Assembly: GCA_034359265.1 (NCBI GenBank)
Contig: CP136891.1
Location: 44,074,001 to 44,138,000, forward strand
Length of the DNA stretch: 64,000 nt
Reading direction: 5' to 3'
Source: Canna indica
Taxonomy: Eukaryota > Streptophyta > Magnoliopsida > Zingiberales > Cannaceae
The notes under the pieces are model-generated. The model did not search any database. It was not told where the DNA came from and was given only the letters and a program-made list of their open reading frames with translations. Shown in pieces: positions 63,805 through 64,000 of this stretch (position 1 is its first letter; the number at the start of each line of letters is the position of its first letter). A program made the translations under genes and the position numbers.

Positions 63805-64000
63805 AGGGAGGAAGGTTGTAAGACCCGGGGAAATTTCCTATTATAAAAATCTATTTTGATGCAGCGCGCCGAACCCAGGGATAGTCGAGTCGAGCCTCGG
63901 GATCGCCTCAAGTGAAAAGGTATGACTCGACTATTGATGCATGGAATTTAATTGGGTGATTGACCTTCCTTTTATACAATCATACCTTAAATCAAGTTTA
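63805..64000 (+). repeat. Polypurine tract and start of a Gypsy 3' LTR
   Basis: AGGGAGGAAGGT (63805-63816) is followed by TGTAAGACCCGGGG at 63817. It is nearly identical in layout to 18119-18300 (TCGAGTCGAGCCT, AAAAGGTATGACTCGA) and continues past the window end. Confidence 0.85.

Noticed and set aside
1..64000. tRNA, rRNA, organelle or bacterial genes
   Set aside because: None recognised by eye on either strand. The tRNA-like strings seen are primer-binding complements next to LTRs.

Overview
This window is repeat-dense nuclear DNA of a flowering plant, the kind found in heterochromatin. Almost all of it is explained by LTR retrotransposons and CACTA DNA transposons inserted into each other. 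I found no intact single-copy host gene. The plant origin is supported by Copia/Sirevirus-like elements with methionine-tRNA primer sites, chromodomain-bearing Gypsy (Tekay-type) elements, CACTA elements encoding DUF4216 and plant En/Spm transposase pieces, and a hAT-type miniature element. The species cannot be named from the sequence.

Layout. 1-5480: pol-less Copia element A. 5481-7365: inverted Copia fragment E (gag plus LTR). 7366-12659: AT-rich, intron-like DNA with an E2 ubiquitin-conjugating exon pseudogene and an unrecognised minus-strand exon pair. 12660-13354: right end of a CACTA element. 13355-25074: a Gypsy LTR (G2) split by a 9.15 kb CACTA element (15192-24343), which itself holds a 5'-truncated chromovirus (16675-20631). 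26520-30002: a CACTA element with a TGT target duplication, a spliced transposase C-terminus, a large ATT microsatellite and two long hairpins. 31079-32106 and 39525-40499: two copies of one ~1 kb non-autonomous CACTA family. 33001-34631: a solo Copia LTR with a perfect CAAAC duplication. 37429-42290: minus-strand Copia D with integrase, reverse transcriptase and RNase H remnants. 42290-46589: Gypsy LTR debris with a hAT miniature element. 46590-59747: a decayed Gypsy (G3) carrying a solo Gypsy LTR (46963-49387) and a complete two-LTR Copia element B (50048-57688). 59872-60775: a fifth Copia-type LTR (F), cut by a minus-strand CACTA element (60776-63528), which is cut in turn by the 3' end of another chromovirus (63529-64000, running off the window).

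How the parts relate. The Copia LTRs share one promoter plan: an array of short palindromes, a hairpin, then a TATA box lying between inverted repeats. The Gypsy LTRs have a TATA box between inverted repeats, a stem-loop just downstream, a GTGAGTGG donor-like site and, about 1.6 kb later, a branch-like, pyrimidine-rich acceptor-like site. This suggests an intron inside the LTR leader. Elements A and B have the same pol-less design and probably depended on proteins supplied by autonomous relatives. The most interesting signals are these covarying LTR structures, the candidate leader intron, and the paired hairpins in the 26.5-30.0 kb CACTA element.
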